This document shows positions 26,291 to 34,705 of a stretch of 64,000 nucleotides of DNA, piece after piece. The stretch is from the NCBI GenBank assembly GCA_937920515.1, contig CALEUG010000031.1, forward strand, positions 1 to 64,000, read 5' to 3'. The DNA is from an uncultured bacterium (GTDB lineage Bacteria > Acidobacteriota > Aminicenantia > Aminicenantales > Saccharicenantaceae). The number at the start of each line of letters is the position of its first letter. Positions within the stretch are counted from its first letter, which is position 1. The position numbers and the translations under genes were made by a program. The notes under the pieces were generated by a model. That model was given only the letters and a program-made list of their open reading frames with translations. It did not search any database and had not been told where the DNA came from.

Positions 26291-27229
26291 TCAAACACTT
26301 TCCCCGCAATAAGGGCAGACTCTGGTCTTATAAGGCAGCGGGCGGCGGCAATTCCAGCAGAGGTCCGACCGCCTCTGTTCCCGCGCCTTAATCCTGGCAA
26401 AAATATCGTCAAGCTCGGTTGTCTTCTCTTCCTTCCCTTTCAGGCGGGAAAGCTCCCTGATGATTTCTGAAGCGCTCTGCACCCGGTCTTCCACTTTGGG
26501 TGCCAGGCAGCGCATGATCAGGACGTCAACCTCCCTGGGTACCTTCATGTTTTTCAGCCTGGGTGGGGTGATTTTGCCCTGCTGGGCTTTTTCCAGGATC
26601 TTGAAGGGGTCGGGGTCAAAAATGGGCGGCCGGCCGACAATCATTTCATAGAAGATACAGCCTATGGAATAGATGTCTGAGCTGTAGGAAGCTTTGCCCA
26701 GGAACTGTTCCGGGGCCATGTAGGGGGGCGAGCCTATCCTGGTGGAGGCATACTGGGTAGAATTAAGCCAGGCCGAAGTCCCGAAGTCGGTTATCTTGAC
26801 CGTGCCCTCCTCGGAGATGAGGATGTTGGAAGGCCTGAGGTCGCGGTGGATTATCTTGTTCTTATGGGCATGGTCCACGCCGTAGGCAATCTGCTTGATT
26901 ATGTCCACGGCCCGGTCGGCCTCCAGGATCTTTTCCTTCTCCAGGACCTTTTCCAGGGATTTTCCCCTGACGTATTCCATGACCATGAAGAAAACGTCTT
27001 TTTCTTTTTCGGCCGCCAGCACCCGGACTATGTTGGGATGGTTGAGGGCCGCCTGCAGCCTGGGTTCTTTGAGTAGCTTGTAGAGCTCCTGTGATTGCTT
27101 GTGTGGAACCTTGATGGCCACCTTGATGTCCAGCCAGGTGTCCCTGGCCAGGTAGACCGAGCCAAAGCCGCCACTGCCCAGCGACCTCAGAATTTCGTAC
27201 TTGCCAACCTTCTGTCCCTGAAGAAACAT
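26291..27229 (-). CDS. Ser/Thr protein kinase with C-terminal zinc ribbon
   Basis: 312 residues. The kinase domain covers about 11-270: glycine loop GSGGFGSVYLA, catalytic Lys in VAIKVPHK, HRDLRPSNIL catalytic loop, DFG in KITDFGTSAW and the APE motif as MAPEQFLG. HRDLR replaces the usual HRDLK; both occur in active kinases. No membrane segment is seen, so it is cytosolic. The tail has two CxxC pairs (CWNCRRPLPYKTRVCPYC), a zinc ribbon. The gene begins one base after rsmE and so ends the heat-shock series hrcA-grpE-dnaK-dnaJ-rsmE. Confidence 0.93.
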   Translation of the reverse strand: MFLQGQKVGKYEILRSLGSGGFGSVYLARDTWLDIKVAIKVPHKQSQELYKLLKEPRLQAALNHPNIVRVLAAEKEKDVFFMVMEYVRGKSLEKVLEKEKILEADRAVDIIKQIAYGVDHAHKNKIIHRDLRPSNILISEEGTVKITDFGTSAWLNSTQYASTRIGSPPYMAPEQFLGKASYSSDIYSIGCIFYEMIVGRPPIFDPDPFKILEKAQQGKITPPRLKNMKVPREVDVLIMRCLAPKVEDRVQSASEIIRELSRLKGKEEKTTELDDIFARIKAREQRRSDLCWNCRRPLPYKTRVCPYCGESV

Positions 27230-27230
27230 C

Positions 27231-27953
27231 TCACCAGTTCCAGAAATGAGAGATGAGGCTCAGGGCCGAGAGAACAGCCGTTTCAGTCCTCAGAACCCGG
27301 CTTCCGAGAGACAGCCCCTGAAATCCGGCTCTGTTCATAAGCTCTTTTTCTTCTTCGGCCCAACCGCCTTCCGGTCCGGCCAGGAGATATACCTCATCTC
27401 TCCGTTCCGTCATAAGTATATCACGAAAATATCGCGGGCTGTCTTCGGACAGATAAAATTTTGAACCGGATATTTCCCGACCTGCAACCTGGTCCAGCTT
27501 GAGCGGCCGAGCGATCAGCGGCAGGCTGCCGCCCTTACACTGCTTGAGGGCCTCCCGGGCTATTTTCTCCCAGCGCTGAATTTTCTTTTCCAGCCGGTCG
27601 GGCGGCAGCAGCAGCGATCTCCTGGTCAGCAACGGCTGAATTTCCGAAACGCCCAGCTCGGTAGCTTTCTGGACTATGAACTCAAAAACGGCCGGCCTGG
27701 TCAGCCCCAGTCCAAGAATTACCCTGGTCTTGACAGTCTCCTCTATCACCTTCAGGGGCCGGAGCCAGGTTCTCTCTTCTTCTATGGATTCCACTTCGGC
27801 CAGAAGTCTGCGCCCCTGCCCGTCAGTCAGCCAGACCAGGTTTCCAGGCTTCACCCTGGCCACCCTGAAGAGGTGGTGATGTTCCTGACCTTCCAGGGAG
27901 AAACGGGTGAGGCTCCCGGGCCACCTGCTTATAAAAAACTGGTTACTGGTCAC
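27231..27953 (-). CDS. rsmE: 16S rRNA m3U1498 methyltransferase RsmE
   Basis: 240 residues with the RsmE SPOUT fold. The N-terminal PUA-like domain contains [20 protein letters not shown]. The knotted C-terminal SAM-binding region has [12 protein letters not shown] and [16 protein letters not shown], the family signatures. It methylates U1498 in the decoding centre of 16S rRNA. Its start overlaps the end of dnaJ by 11 bases, indicating translation from the same mRNA. Confidence 0.95.
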   Translation of the reverse strand: MTSNQFFISRWPGSLTRFSLEGQEHHHLFRVARVKPGNLVWLTDGQGRRLLAEVESIEEERTWLRPLKVIEETVKTRVILGLGLTRPAVFEFIVQKATELGVSEIQPLLTRRSLLLPPDRLEKKIQRWEKIAREALKQCKGGSLPLIARPLKLDQVAGREISGSKFYLSEDSPRYFRDILMTERRDEVYLLAGPEGGWAEEEKELMNRAGFQGLSLGSRVLRTETAVLSALSLISHFWNW

Positions 27954-29091
27954 TGTCCTCGCTTCCGACCAGTTTCTGGTATTTATTCAGGACAGATTGG
28001 TCCACTTCTTCCAATTTTTCTCCCCGCAGCTCGGCCAGCCTGATGAGCAGAGATTTCTGTTCCCGGTCGAGTTTTTCTGGTGTTTTCACCATCACCCTGA
28101 CATACAGGTCTCCGCTGCGGTGGCTGCCCAGTTCTTTCAGGCCGGCTCCGCGCAGCTTGAAGACCTCGCCCGGTTGCACCCCGGCCGGAATTTTCAGGAC
28201 CTCCTGGCCACCGTTAAGCAGAGGAATGGCCACTCTGGCCCCCAGGGCTGCCTGAGAAAAACTCAGGTCCACCTGACAGTACAGGTCTCGTCCTCTCCTT
28301 TCAAAAAACGGATGCTTTTTCACCCTGATTATCACGTAGAGGTCGCCGCGGGGCAGGCCCGGGGCTCCGGCTTCTCCCTCTCCAGAAATTCTCAGCCTGG
28401 TACCGTCGTCAACTCCGGCCGGTATCTTTACCTTCAGCTGTTTTTTCTGTTTAACCTGACCCGTCCCCTGACACTCGCTGCAGGGAGTGGCGATTATCTC
28501 ACCCAGTCCGTCGCAATGGGAACAGGTCCTGGTGATGGTGAAGAAACCCTGCTGGTAGCGGAGCTGCCCTCGTCCCTGGCAGGCCGGGCAAACGGATTTT
28601 TTGGTTCCCGGTTTTAACCTGGAGCCGCCACAGATCGGACAGAGCTCATGCCGGGTTATCTTCAATTCCTTCTCGCTGCCGGCGGCCACCTCTTCCAGGC
28701 TGACCTGCAATTCCAGGGCCAGGTCCCGGCCGCGCTGGGTCCGGGAACGACGCCCGGGTTCCCCGCCGAAAAATTCCGAAAAACTGAACCCGAAAAAATT
28801 GCCGAGTATATCTTCGAAGTCCTGAAAGATGGAGGAATCAAAACCGCCGAAGCCCTGGTAACCCCGACCCTGCAGGCCCTGGTGGCCGTAGCGGTCATAG
28901 ATGGCCCGCTTTTCCGGGTCGATCAGGACACTGTAGGCTTCGGCCGCTTCCTTGAATTTTTCCTCGGCTTCCTTGTTGCCGGGGTTGCGGTCGGGATGGT
29001 ACTTCAGGGCCGCCTGGCGGTAGGCTTTTTTTATTTCTTCGGCTGAGGCCTGTCTGGAGACACCGAGTACTTCATAATAATCCTTCTTCAT
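27943..29091 (-). CDS. dnaJ: Chaperone DnaJ (Hsp40)
   Basis: 382 residues, class A. The J domain holds HPD in KYHPDRNPG (about 32-34). A Gly/Phe-rich region follows (about 75-120, GYQGFGGF ... [10 protein letters not shown]). The zinc domain has four CxxCxG-type repeats (CPICGG, CPACQG, CSHCDG, CSECQG), then the two C-terminal substrate-binding beta domains. It stimulates DnaK ATPase and delivers substrates. Its ATG lies inside the last codons of dnaK (20-base overlap). Confidence 0.98.
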   Translation of the reverse strand: MKKDYYEVLGVSRQASAEEIKKAYRQAALKYHPDRNPGNKEAEEKFKEAAEAYSVLIDPEKRAIYDRYGHQGLQGRGYQGFGGFDSSIFQDFEDILGNFFGFSFSEFFGGEPGRRSRTQRGRDLALELQVSLEEVAAGSEKELKITRHELCPICGGSRLKPGTKKSVCPACQGRGQLRYQQGFFTITRTCSHCDGLGEIIATPCSECQGTGQVKQKKQLKVKIPAGVDDGTRLRISGEGEAGAPGLPRGDLYVIIRVKKHPFFERRGRDLYCQVDLSFSQAALGARVAIPLLNGGQEVLKIPAGVQPGEVFKLRGAGLKELGSHRSGDLYVRVMVKTPEKLDREQKSLLIRLAELRGEKLEEVDQSVLNKYQKLVGSEDSDQ

Positions 29092-30658
29092 TCCTGTTCT
29101 TAACCTCCTTCTGCCTCCGCTCGATGATCTCCTGCAGTTCCTCCGGCAGCAGGCCGGCCGCTGGCTTGACTTCTATTTTCTGCTCCCGACCGGTGGCGGT
29201 ATCCCGGGCCGAAACCCGGAGAATGCCGTCGGCGTCTATTTCGAAGGTCACATCTATCTGGGGAACGCCGGCCGGGGCCGGGTCAATCCCCACCAGGTCG
29301 AAGGTGGCCAGGGACTTATTATCGGCTGCCACCTGGCTTTCTCCCTGCAAGACATGAATCCTGACCCGCCTCTGGTTATTTTCCACGGTGGTAAAGGCCA
29401 TGGTCTTGCGGGCAGGAATGGTGGTGTTCCTTTCGATGATCTTCTGAAACATCCCGTTTTCTGTTTCAATTCCCAGAGAAAAAGGAGTGACATCCAGCAG
29501 CAGGACCAGCTCCCGCGTCTGTCCTTTGATTATGCTGGCCTGAAGGGCTGCCCCCATGGCCACGATTTCATCGGGATTGATGCGGGCGGCCGGCTGTCTC
29601 TTGAAGTAGTCGGCCACCATTCTCCTGACCAGCGGCATCCTGGTCTGCCCGCCGACCAGGATAACTTCATCAATCCTGGAAATGTCAAGGCCGGCATCCT
29701 TCAGGGCCTGCTCGCAGATGACCAGGGTCCTCTCCACCAGGTCCACGGTCAGGTTTTCGAAAAAGCTGCGGTTGATTTTTTTCTGGATGTGCAGGGAACC
29801 GCGCTCTGTGGCGCAGATAAAAGGAAGGTTGATTTCCGTTTCCGGGGTGAAGGACAGTTCCCTCTTGGCCTTTTCGGCCGCCTCTTTTATTCTCTGCAGG
29901 GCAAAGCGGTCCTGGCTGAGGTCTACTCCGTGTTCTTTCCAAAACTCATCCAGCAGCCAGGCTATCAACCGGTTATCAAAGTCATCGCCGCCCAGGAAGG
30001 TATCGCCGCTGGTGGACAGCACGTGGAAAACGCCGTCCTGAATCTCCAGGACGGTGATGTCAAAGGTCCCCCCGCCCAGGTCGTAGACTGCCAGTTTCCC
30101 GTTTTTCCTGGTGTTGAAACCGTAGGCCAGACTGGCCGCGGTCGGCTCGTTGATGATGCGCAGGACTTTAAGGCCACAGATGGTCGCGGCATCCTTGGTA
30201 GCCTGGCGCTGGTGGTCGTTAAAATAGGCCGGAACTGTTATGACCGCTTCTTCCACCTCGGTTCCCAGGTAGTTCTCGGCGCATCGCTTGAGGTAGCTTA
30301 GGATAAGAGCCGATATTTCCTGTGGAGTATAGACCAGGCTGCCAGCCTCGATCAGGATATCGCCGTTAGGCGCTTCCGCCATCCGGTAAGGAAACCTGTC
30401 ACGGAGCTGGGATATCTCGGGCGAATCGTATTTTTTGCCGATCAGCCTCTTGACCGAGTAGACCGTGTTTTCGGGGTTGGTGATGGCCTGGCGCAGGGCC
30501 GGCAGTCCGACCAGGGGCTCCCCCGTGGCCGTGAAGGAAACAACCGATGGGGTGGTGTTGCTGCCTTCCAGGTTGGGAATAACCGCGGGCTGCTGCCCGT
30601 TGATATAAGCCACGCAGGAATAGGTGGTTCCCAGGTCTATCCCGATTACTTCGGACAT
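29072..30658 (-). CDS. dnaK: Hsp70 chaperone DnaK lacking the helical lid
   Basis: 528 residues, about 100 shorter than standard DnaK. The N-terminal ATPase is complete: [13 protein letters not shown], the phosphate loop [10 protein letters not shown], and VGGQTRMP. The linker reads [16 protein letters not shown], and the beta-sandwich substrate domain runs to about 500 ([18 protein letters not shown]). The protein then ends after [22 protein letters not shown], i.e. within the first lid helix. Helices that close over the peptide groove, and the usual C-terminal EEVD-like tail, are absent. The stop lies inside dnaJ, an arrangement that looks settled rather than a sequencing slip. It is placed in the canonical hrcA-grpE-dnaK-dnaJ order, two bases after grpE. 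Confidence 0.97.
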   Translation of the reverse strand: MSEVIGIDLGTTYSCVAYINGQQPAVIPNLEGSNTTPSVVSFTATGEPLVGLPALRQAITNPENTVYSVKRLIGKKYDSPEISQLRDRFPYRMAEAPNGDILIEAGSLVYTPQEISALILSYLKRCAENYLGTEVEEAVITVPAYFNDHQRQATKDAATICGLKVLRIINEPTAASLAYGFNTRKNGKLAVYDLGGGTFDITVLEIQDGVFHVLSTSGDTFLGGDDFDNRLIAWLLDEFWKEHGVDLSQDRFALQRIKEAAEKAKRELSFTPETEINLPFICATERGSLHIQKKINRSFFENLTVDLVERTLVICEQALKDAGLDISRIDEVILVGGQTRMPLVRRMVADYFKRQPAARINPDEIVAMGAALQASIIKGQTRELVLLLDVTPFSLGIETENGMFQKIIERNTTIPARKTMAFTTVENNQRRVRIHVLQGESQVAADNKSLATFDLVGIDPAPAGVPQIDVTFEIDADGILRVSARDTATGREQKIEVKPAAGLLPEELQEIIERRQKEVKNRNEEGLL

Positions 30659-30660
30659 GC

Positions 30661-31383
30661 TCAGTTCTTCTTTGGAATGATAACTTTTACCATAGTCGGC
30701 CGCAGAAGTCTATTGTGCAGCAGGTAACCTTTCTGCAATTCTTCTTTTATTTCCGGCTCGCTGACCTCGGCTGATTCCTCCGAGACCAGTGCCTGGTGCA
30801 GGTTAGGGTCGAATTTATTGTTTTCCAGTTGTATCGGCCTGACTCCGTGCTTCTTGACCAGGTTGAGCAACATCCGGTATATCAGTTCCACCCCTTCCCG
30901 GAAGGTTTTTCCATCAACTTCATCCCCGGAGGCCTTCAGGGCCCGTTCAAAGTTGTCTATTATCGGCAGGATGTCCCGCAGCAGGTCACTCAGGGCGTAC
31001 TGAAAAAATTCTTCCTTTTCCCTTTCAGTTCTCTTCCGGATGTTATCGAGCTCGGCCACAGAACGCAGAAACTTATCCTTAAGTTCTTCCACCGACTGCT
31101 TGAGCCCGGCTATTTCCCGGTTCTTACTTTCCAGTTCAGCCTGAAGTTTAATAATGGTTTCTTTGAGGTCCGGCGGAGGCTCAGCCGACTGACCGCTGGC
31201 AGCGCAAGCCTCCTTCTCTTCCCTTTCTTCCTGAAGGTATTCTATTTCTTCCTGCTCGCTGACCTTAAAACCGGATTCGATAACTGGAGCTTTTTCCTTT
31301 ATTTTCAATTCTGTTTTTTCTTCTTGTTTTTCTGGTTGATTCAGGTCTACAGGCTGGTCTTTTTCTGCTTTTTTGGCACTCAT
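30661..31383 (-). CDS. grpE: Nucleotide exchange factor GrpE
   Basis: 240 residues. A long charged N-terminus (about 1-75, rich in Glu/Lys) precedes the coiled-coil stalk ([22 protein letters not shown]). The C-terminal beta domain ends with the family signature [16 protein letters not shown]. It releases ADP from DnaK. Start and hrcA stop overlap by four bases (ATGA type). Confidence 0.96.
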   Translation of the reverse strand: MSAKKAEKDQPVDLNQPEKQEEKTELKIKEKAPVIESGFKVSEQEEIEYLQEEREEKEACAASGQSAEPPPDLKETIIKLQAELESKNREIAGLKQSVEELKDKFLRSVAELDNIRKRTEREKEEFFQYALSDLLRDILPIIDNFERALKASGDEVDGKTFREGVELIYRMLLNLVKKHGVRPIQLENNKFDPNLHQALVSEESAEVSEPEIKEELQKGYLLHNRLLRPTMVKVIIPKKN

Positions 31384-32441
31384 AACTCAACTCCTTTTTC
31401 CAGGATGGTGATGGTTCTGGTCAATCGCCTGGCCACGTTATCGACCAGGGGTATTATTCTGTCATAGGGCAATCTCTTGGGGCCGATGATGCCCAGCGAG
31501 CCCAGGACCTGGTTCCGGTAGCCATAATGCGACAGAATCAGCGAACAATCGGCAATCTCGGGAAGCTGTAACTCCGAGCCAATGATTACCTTGACCCTCT
31601 CCAGGCTGATCAGGTCCGACAGCAGACGGGCCAGATTGGCCTTCTCCTCAAAGTTCTGAAACAGGGACTTAAGCTTGTTGAAGTCAAAAAGCTCGGCCTT
31701 ATCCAGGAGCCGGGCCGTCCCCTGGAGAAAAATCTTGCCTTCGTCTTTTTCCAGGGCAGGATAGCTCCGCAACAGGGCAATGAGTTTTTCCACCAGGTCC
31801 TCGTATCTCATCTTGAGCCGGGGCAATTCCCGGAACAGGTAATCGCGGACGTGGGAAAGACTTTTGCCACGGAAATTCTGGTTGAGGTACCGGGCGGCCC
31901 GGTCCAGTTCGGTCTGGGTGAACAGGGTCTGGGTTTCGAAAATCTCCGTCTGGACCAGATTGAAAGTCGAGAGGAGGATAATCATCACCCGATTATCTTT
32001 GAGCTTAACGAACCTGACCTGGTCGAAGGTGACCCGCGAAATATGGGGCGAGATGACAAAAGCCAGGTTGTCAGAACTGCTGGCCAGAATCTGGCTTACC
32101 TGAAGTAAGAGGCTGTCCAGCTCGCCCGAGTCCACGTTCAATTCCTCCGGATAAATCCTGAGTTCATCCGGTGTAGCCCTAAAAGTTTCGGACAGCAGGG
32201 TATTAACATAGAACCTGATACCCTCATCAGTCGGCAACCTTCCGGCCGAAGTATGCGGCTGATACAGGTAGCCCTGCTGCTCCAGACTGGCCATGGCATT
32301 TCTGATGGTGGCCGGAGATATCCTGAAATTCAGCTTCTGGGCCAGAAAGCCTGAGCTTACAGGTTTTCCAGTCTCAAGGTAGGAAGCGACTGTAAGATTT
32401 AATATAATTTTTTCTTTATTTTCTAATCTTGAGTAAGACAT
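31380..32441 (-). CDS. hrcA: Heat-inducible transcription repressor HrcA
   Basis: 353 residues. The N-terminal winged helix (about 1-75) has ETGKPVSSGFLAQKLNFRISPATIRNAMASLEQQGY, split here as a typical HrcA DNA-binding region. The GAF-like and insert domains follow, ending with GSLGIIGPKRLPYDRIIPLVDNVA. It represses the operon at CIRCE sites and is controlled by the chaperones. GGGAG precedes ATG 32441. It is the first gene of hrcA-grpE-dnaK-dnaJ-rsmE-kinase, with a promoter and a CIRCE-like site directly upstream. Confidence 0.97.
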   Translation of the reverse strand: MSYSRLENKEKIILNLTVASYLETGKPVSSGFLAQKLNFRISPATIRNAMASLEQQGYLYQPHTSAGRLPTDEGIRFYVNTLLSETFRATPDELRIYPEELNVDSGELDSLLLQVSQILASSSDNLAFVISPHISRVTFDQVRFVKLKDNRVMIILLSTFNLVQTEIFETQTLFTQTELDRAARYLNQNFRGKSLSHVRDYLFRELPRLKMRYEDLVEKLIALLRSYPALEKDEGKIFLQGTARLLDKAELFDFNKLKSLFQNFEEKANLARLLSDLISLERVKVIIGSELQLPEIADCSLILSHYGYRNQVLGSLGIIGPKRLPYDRIIPLVDNVARRLTRTITILEKGVEL

Positions 32442-32458
32442 TTCTCCCTTTTTTACTT

Positions 32459-32487
32459 TTTTTACCCCAAAAACCAGATTTTGTCAA
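32459..32487 (-). promoter_or_regulatory. Sigma70-type promoter of the heat-shock operon
   Basis: Minus strand: TTGACA (32487-32482), exact consensus, 17-base spacer, TAAAAA (32464-32459). The leader before the hrcA ATG (32441) would be about 12 bases and contains GGGAG. Confidence 0.75.
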
Positions 32488-32507
32488 TCTGTTTTAAGGA
32501 CTGCTAA
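32481..32507. promoter_or_regulatory. Degenerate CIRCE operator (HrcA site)
   Basis: TTGTCAATC, nine-base spacer, GACTGCTAA, matching CIRCE (TTAGCACTC-N9-GAGTGCTAA) at 14 of 18 arm positions. The left arm covers the -35 box of the hrcA promoter, where a bound repressor would block RNA polymerase. It begins two bases after the stop of the MEMO-like gene. Confidence 0.55.
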
Positions 32508-32508
32508 T

Positions 32509-33315
32509 TCATAAAATAACCAGGCCGGCGTAGCCGACCACTTCCCGGTAATCACCGGTCCTCTCCCCTGACGTCTGGTAATTTATGAGCCGACCTTCTC
32601 TGGCTTCCAGCTCCCGGGCTGCAACCAGCATGGCCGCGGTCGGTTGATAACCGCACATCGAAATCCCGAAAGAGGTGACCACCCGGACCAGTCCCTCCGG
32701 GTCAAGTTTTCTGATGAAGTCTATGGCTTTGAAGTCAAGCTCTTCAGCCACTTTCTTGCTGACGTAATGACTCATGTCAGTGCTGGCCACCAGCAACACC
32801 GGCTGCCCAAATTTCCTGACTGCTACCGCTAAGGCCTGCCCGAGCCGGACGAGTTCAGACCAGTCCGCCTGGTAAGAAACCATGATGGGGACGATGGAAA
32901 CATCCGGCCTTAAATACTGCAGGAATGGAACCTGGACTTCTACCGAATGTTCCTTGCGATGAGCTTCCGGGTCGCGACTGATCAGCTCTGTTTCTTCGGC
33001 CACCAGGTCGGCCAGTCGGGCTTCAACCTTTACTTCCCCAAGCGGGGTCAGCCAGCTCCCCCGGTCAAAAAGAGCAAACAGAGAATTAATGTGGTGATGG
33101 GCCGGAGACATGACCACAACAGTCTCCGGTATTTCCACTGTCGAATATACCCTTCCTGCCACCGGACCAGAATACTCGTAACCGGCATGTGGCGCGACCA
33201 GGCCGATGGCCTTTAATTTTTCTTCCTTTTCGCTGGTAAAAGATTTTATGGTGTTCCTCAGCCGGTCCGGGTCATCAGGGTAAAAATAACCGGCCACGTA
33301 AGGTAGCCTTTTCAT
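32509..33315 (-). CDS. MEMO1-family protein (AmmeMemoRadiSam system protein B)
   Basis: 268 residues. Family blocks are clear: YVAGYFYP at the N-terminus, LVAPHAGYEYSGPVA, VVMSPAHHH, HRKEHSVEVQVPFLQYL and ASTDMSHYVS. The conserved His and Asp residues resemble class III dioxygenase metal ligands. Family function is unsettled; bacterial members often sit with AMMECR1 and radical-SAM partners, not seen here. It follows saccharopine dehydrogenase by 26 bases and probably shares its mRNA. Confidence 0.9.
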   Translation of the reverse strand: MKRLPYVAGYFYPDDPDRLRNTIKSFTSEKEEKLKAIGLVAPHAGYEYSGPVAGRVYSTVEIPETVVVMSPAHHHINSLFALFDRGSWLTPLGEVKVEARLADLVAEETELISRDPEAHRKEHSVEVQVPFLQYLRPDVSIVPIMVSYQADWSELVRLGQALAVAVRKFGQPVLLVASTDMSHYVSKKVAEELDFKAIDFIRKLDPEGLVRVVTSFGISMCGYQPTAAMLVAARELEAREGRLINYQTSGERTGDYREVVGYAGLVIL

Positions 33316-33341
33316 CTTGGCCCTCCTTCCTGAGCCGAGGC

Positions 33342-34664
33342 TCAGATAAATTTTCTTTCTTCCTTAAAGGCCAGACCGAGCGACTGGAGTTCATCAAGAA
33401 CCGGCTGGTATATCTCGGCTATGGTAGGCGTCAGGACTCCGCTCTGGTGGATTCTACCTTCCAGAATCAATTTTACACCGAGGGCCACCGGCAGGCCAAC
33501 CGTCCTGGACATGGAAGAATGACCATGAGGTTGGCCGAAATCCACGAGCGTGGAGGTGATTTTCTCCTGGCCCTTTCCCGGATACTCGACCACAATTTCA
33601 TGTTGCAGGACAGTCATGTCGCGCTCGCCTTCCCGGTATTTCAGTTTATCCACCATCAGGGCAACCAGCAGGTCAAGCGGAGAAATTTTTCTGGAAGGAA
33701 GCGGCCGCTGGCTGAACAGACCGAGCCAGTCGAGACTCTGGATAACTTCCGAGTCGGCCTCGAGCTTGAGCCTGACGGCCAGGGCCTGCTTCAGGTCGTC
33801 GATGTCTTCCAGGCCAAGGTATTCTCTGATGAAACCGGCATAGGTTTCAGCCCGCCATTCCCTTTCGGTTATATCCAGCAGGCCCAGCTCGCCTACCTTT
33901 TTTAATTTAAGGCACCATCCGGGGTAGCGCAGGGTCCCCCTGAGCATCGTCCGGGCTTCTGGAATTCCGTAGGTTTCGGTGTAGGAGACAGAATTCCGGT
34001 TGGGGTAACCCTCAAAAACTCCCAGCCCGGGAATTTCAATCATCTTGTAATGGCTGAAAAGTTCGTCAGCCGGCACCACGACTTCTTTCCCGTCCAGAAG
34101 GTAGCGGGCTTCGTTCCTTCCGGCCAGAAGCACCCCGCGCGGGCTCCAGGAAAACTTATAACCGAAGGGATTATCGCGGGCTTCTGGGGCCGGCAGTCCG
34201 CCGCAGTAAGATATGAAGCTCAGGACCCGTCCCCCCTCACGGTGAGCTTCCTCAATCAACCTCATGGCTTCCATGTGGTCAATCCCCGGGTCAAGACCGA
34301 GCTCATTGAGAAATACCAGGCCCTTTTCCCTGGCCTTTCCGTGGAGGGCCTTCATGGCCGGGCTGACATAAGAAGCGGTTACCAGATGTTTTTTAAGCTC
34401 CAGGCAGATTTCAGCCACATAAGGATGAAAAGTATAGGGAACCATGCTGACCACGACCTCGCTTTCAGCCAGCAGGCCGACCAGGTCCTGACGGTTCTGC
34501 AGGTCGAGCTGAAAGACCCGGCCCCGGGGGTGGTCTTTGACCAGGCTTCGAGCCCGCTCCAGGTCAATGTCGGCCACCAGGAGCTCTATATCATCATAGC
34601 CCAGAAGATACTCAATCAAAGGACCGGTCACCAGCCCGGCTCCCAGAAGGCAGACTCTTTTCAT
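33342..34664 (-). CDS. Saccharopine dehydrogenase (glutamate-forming type)
   Basis: 440 residues. The N-terminal Rossmann fold starts KRVCLLGAGLVTGPLIEYLL, followed by ASYVSPAMKALH and NELGLDPGIDHMEAMRLI, all characteristic of the SDH half of animal and plant aminoadipic semialdehyde synthase. It would oxidise saccharopine to aminoadipate semialdehyde and glutamate. The LKR-type gene lies directly upstream (41-base gap), so both steps of the saccharopine lysine-breakdown route are side by side. Confidence 0.88.
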   Translation of the reverse strand: MKRVCLLGAGLVTGPLIEYLLGYDDIELLVADIDLERARSLVKDHPRGRVFQLDLQNRQDLVGLLAESEVVVSMVPYTFHPYVAEICLELKKHLVTASYVSPAMKALHGKAREKGLVFLNELGLDPGIDHMEAMRLIEEAHREGGRVLSFISYCGGLPAPEARDNPFGYKFSWSPRGVLLAGRNEARYLLDGKEVVVPADELFSHYKMIEIPGLGVFEGYPNRNSVSYTETYGIPEARTMLRGTLRYPGWCLKLKKVGELGLLDITEREWRAETYAGFIREYLGLEDIDDLKQALAVRLKLEADSEVIQSLDWLGLFSQRPLPSRKISPLDLLVALMVDKLKYREGERDMTVLQHEIVVEYPGKGQEKITSTLVDFGQPHGHSSMSRTVGLPVALGVKLILEGRIHQSGVLTPTIAEIYQPVLDELQSLGLAFKEERKFI

Positions 34665-34705
34665 TTTATACCTCTTACACCTCGTTATTCTGAATGAGGT
34701 TATTT

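Noticed and set aside
26291-27229. Kinase thought inactive because HRDLK is HRDLR
   Set aside because: HRDLR occurs in active kinases (for example Src-type HRDLRAAN); other catalytic residues are intact.
32509-33315. Complete AmmeMemoRadiSam system
   Set aside because: Only the MEMO-like gene is present; neither an AMMECR1 nor a radical-SAM partner lies in the window.
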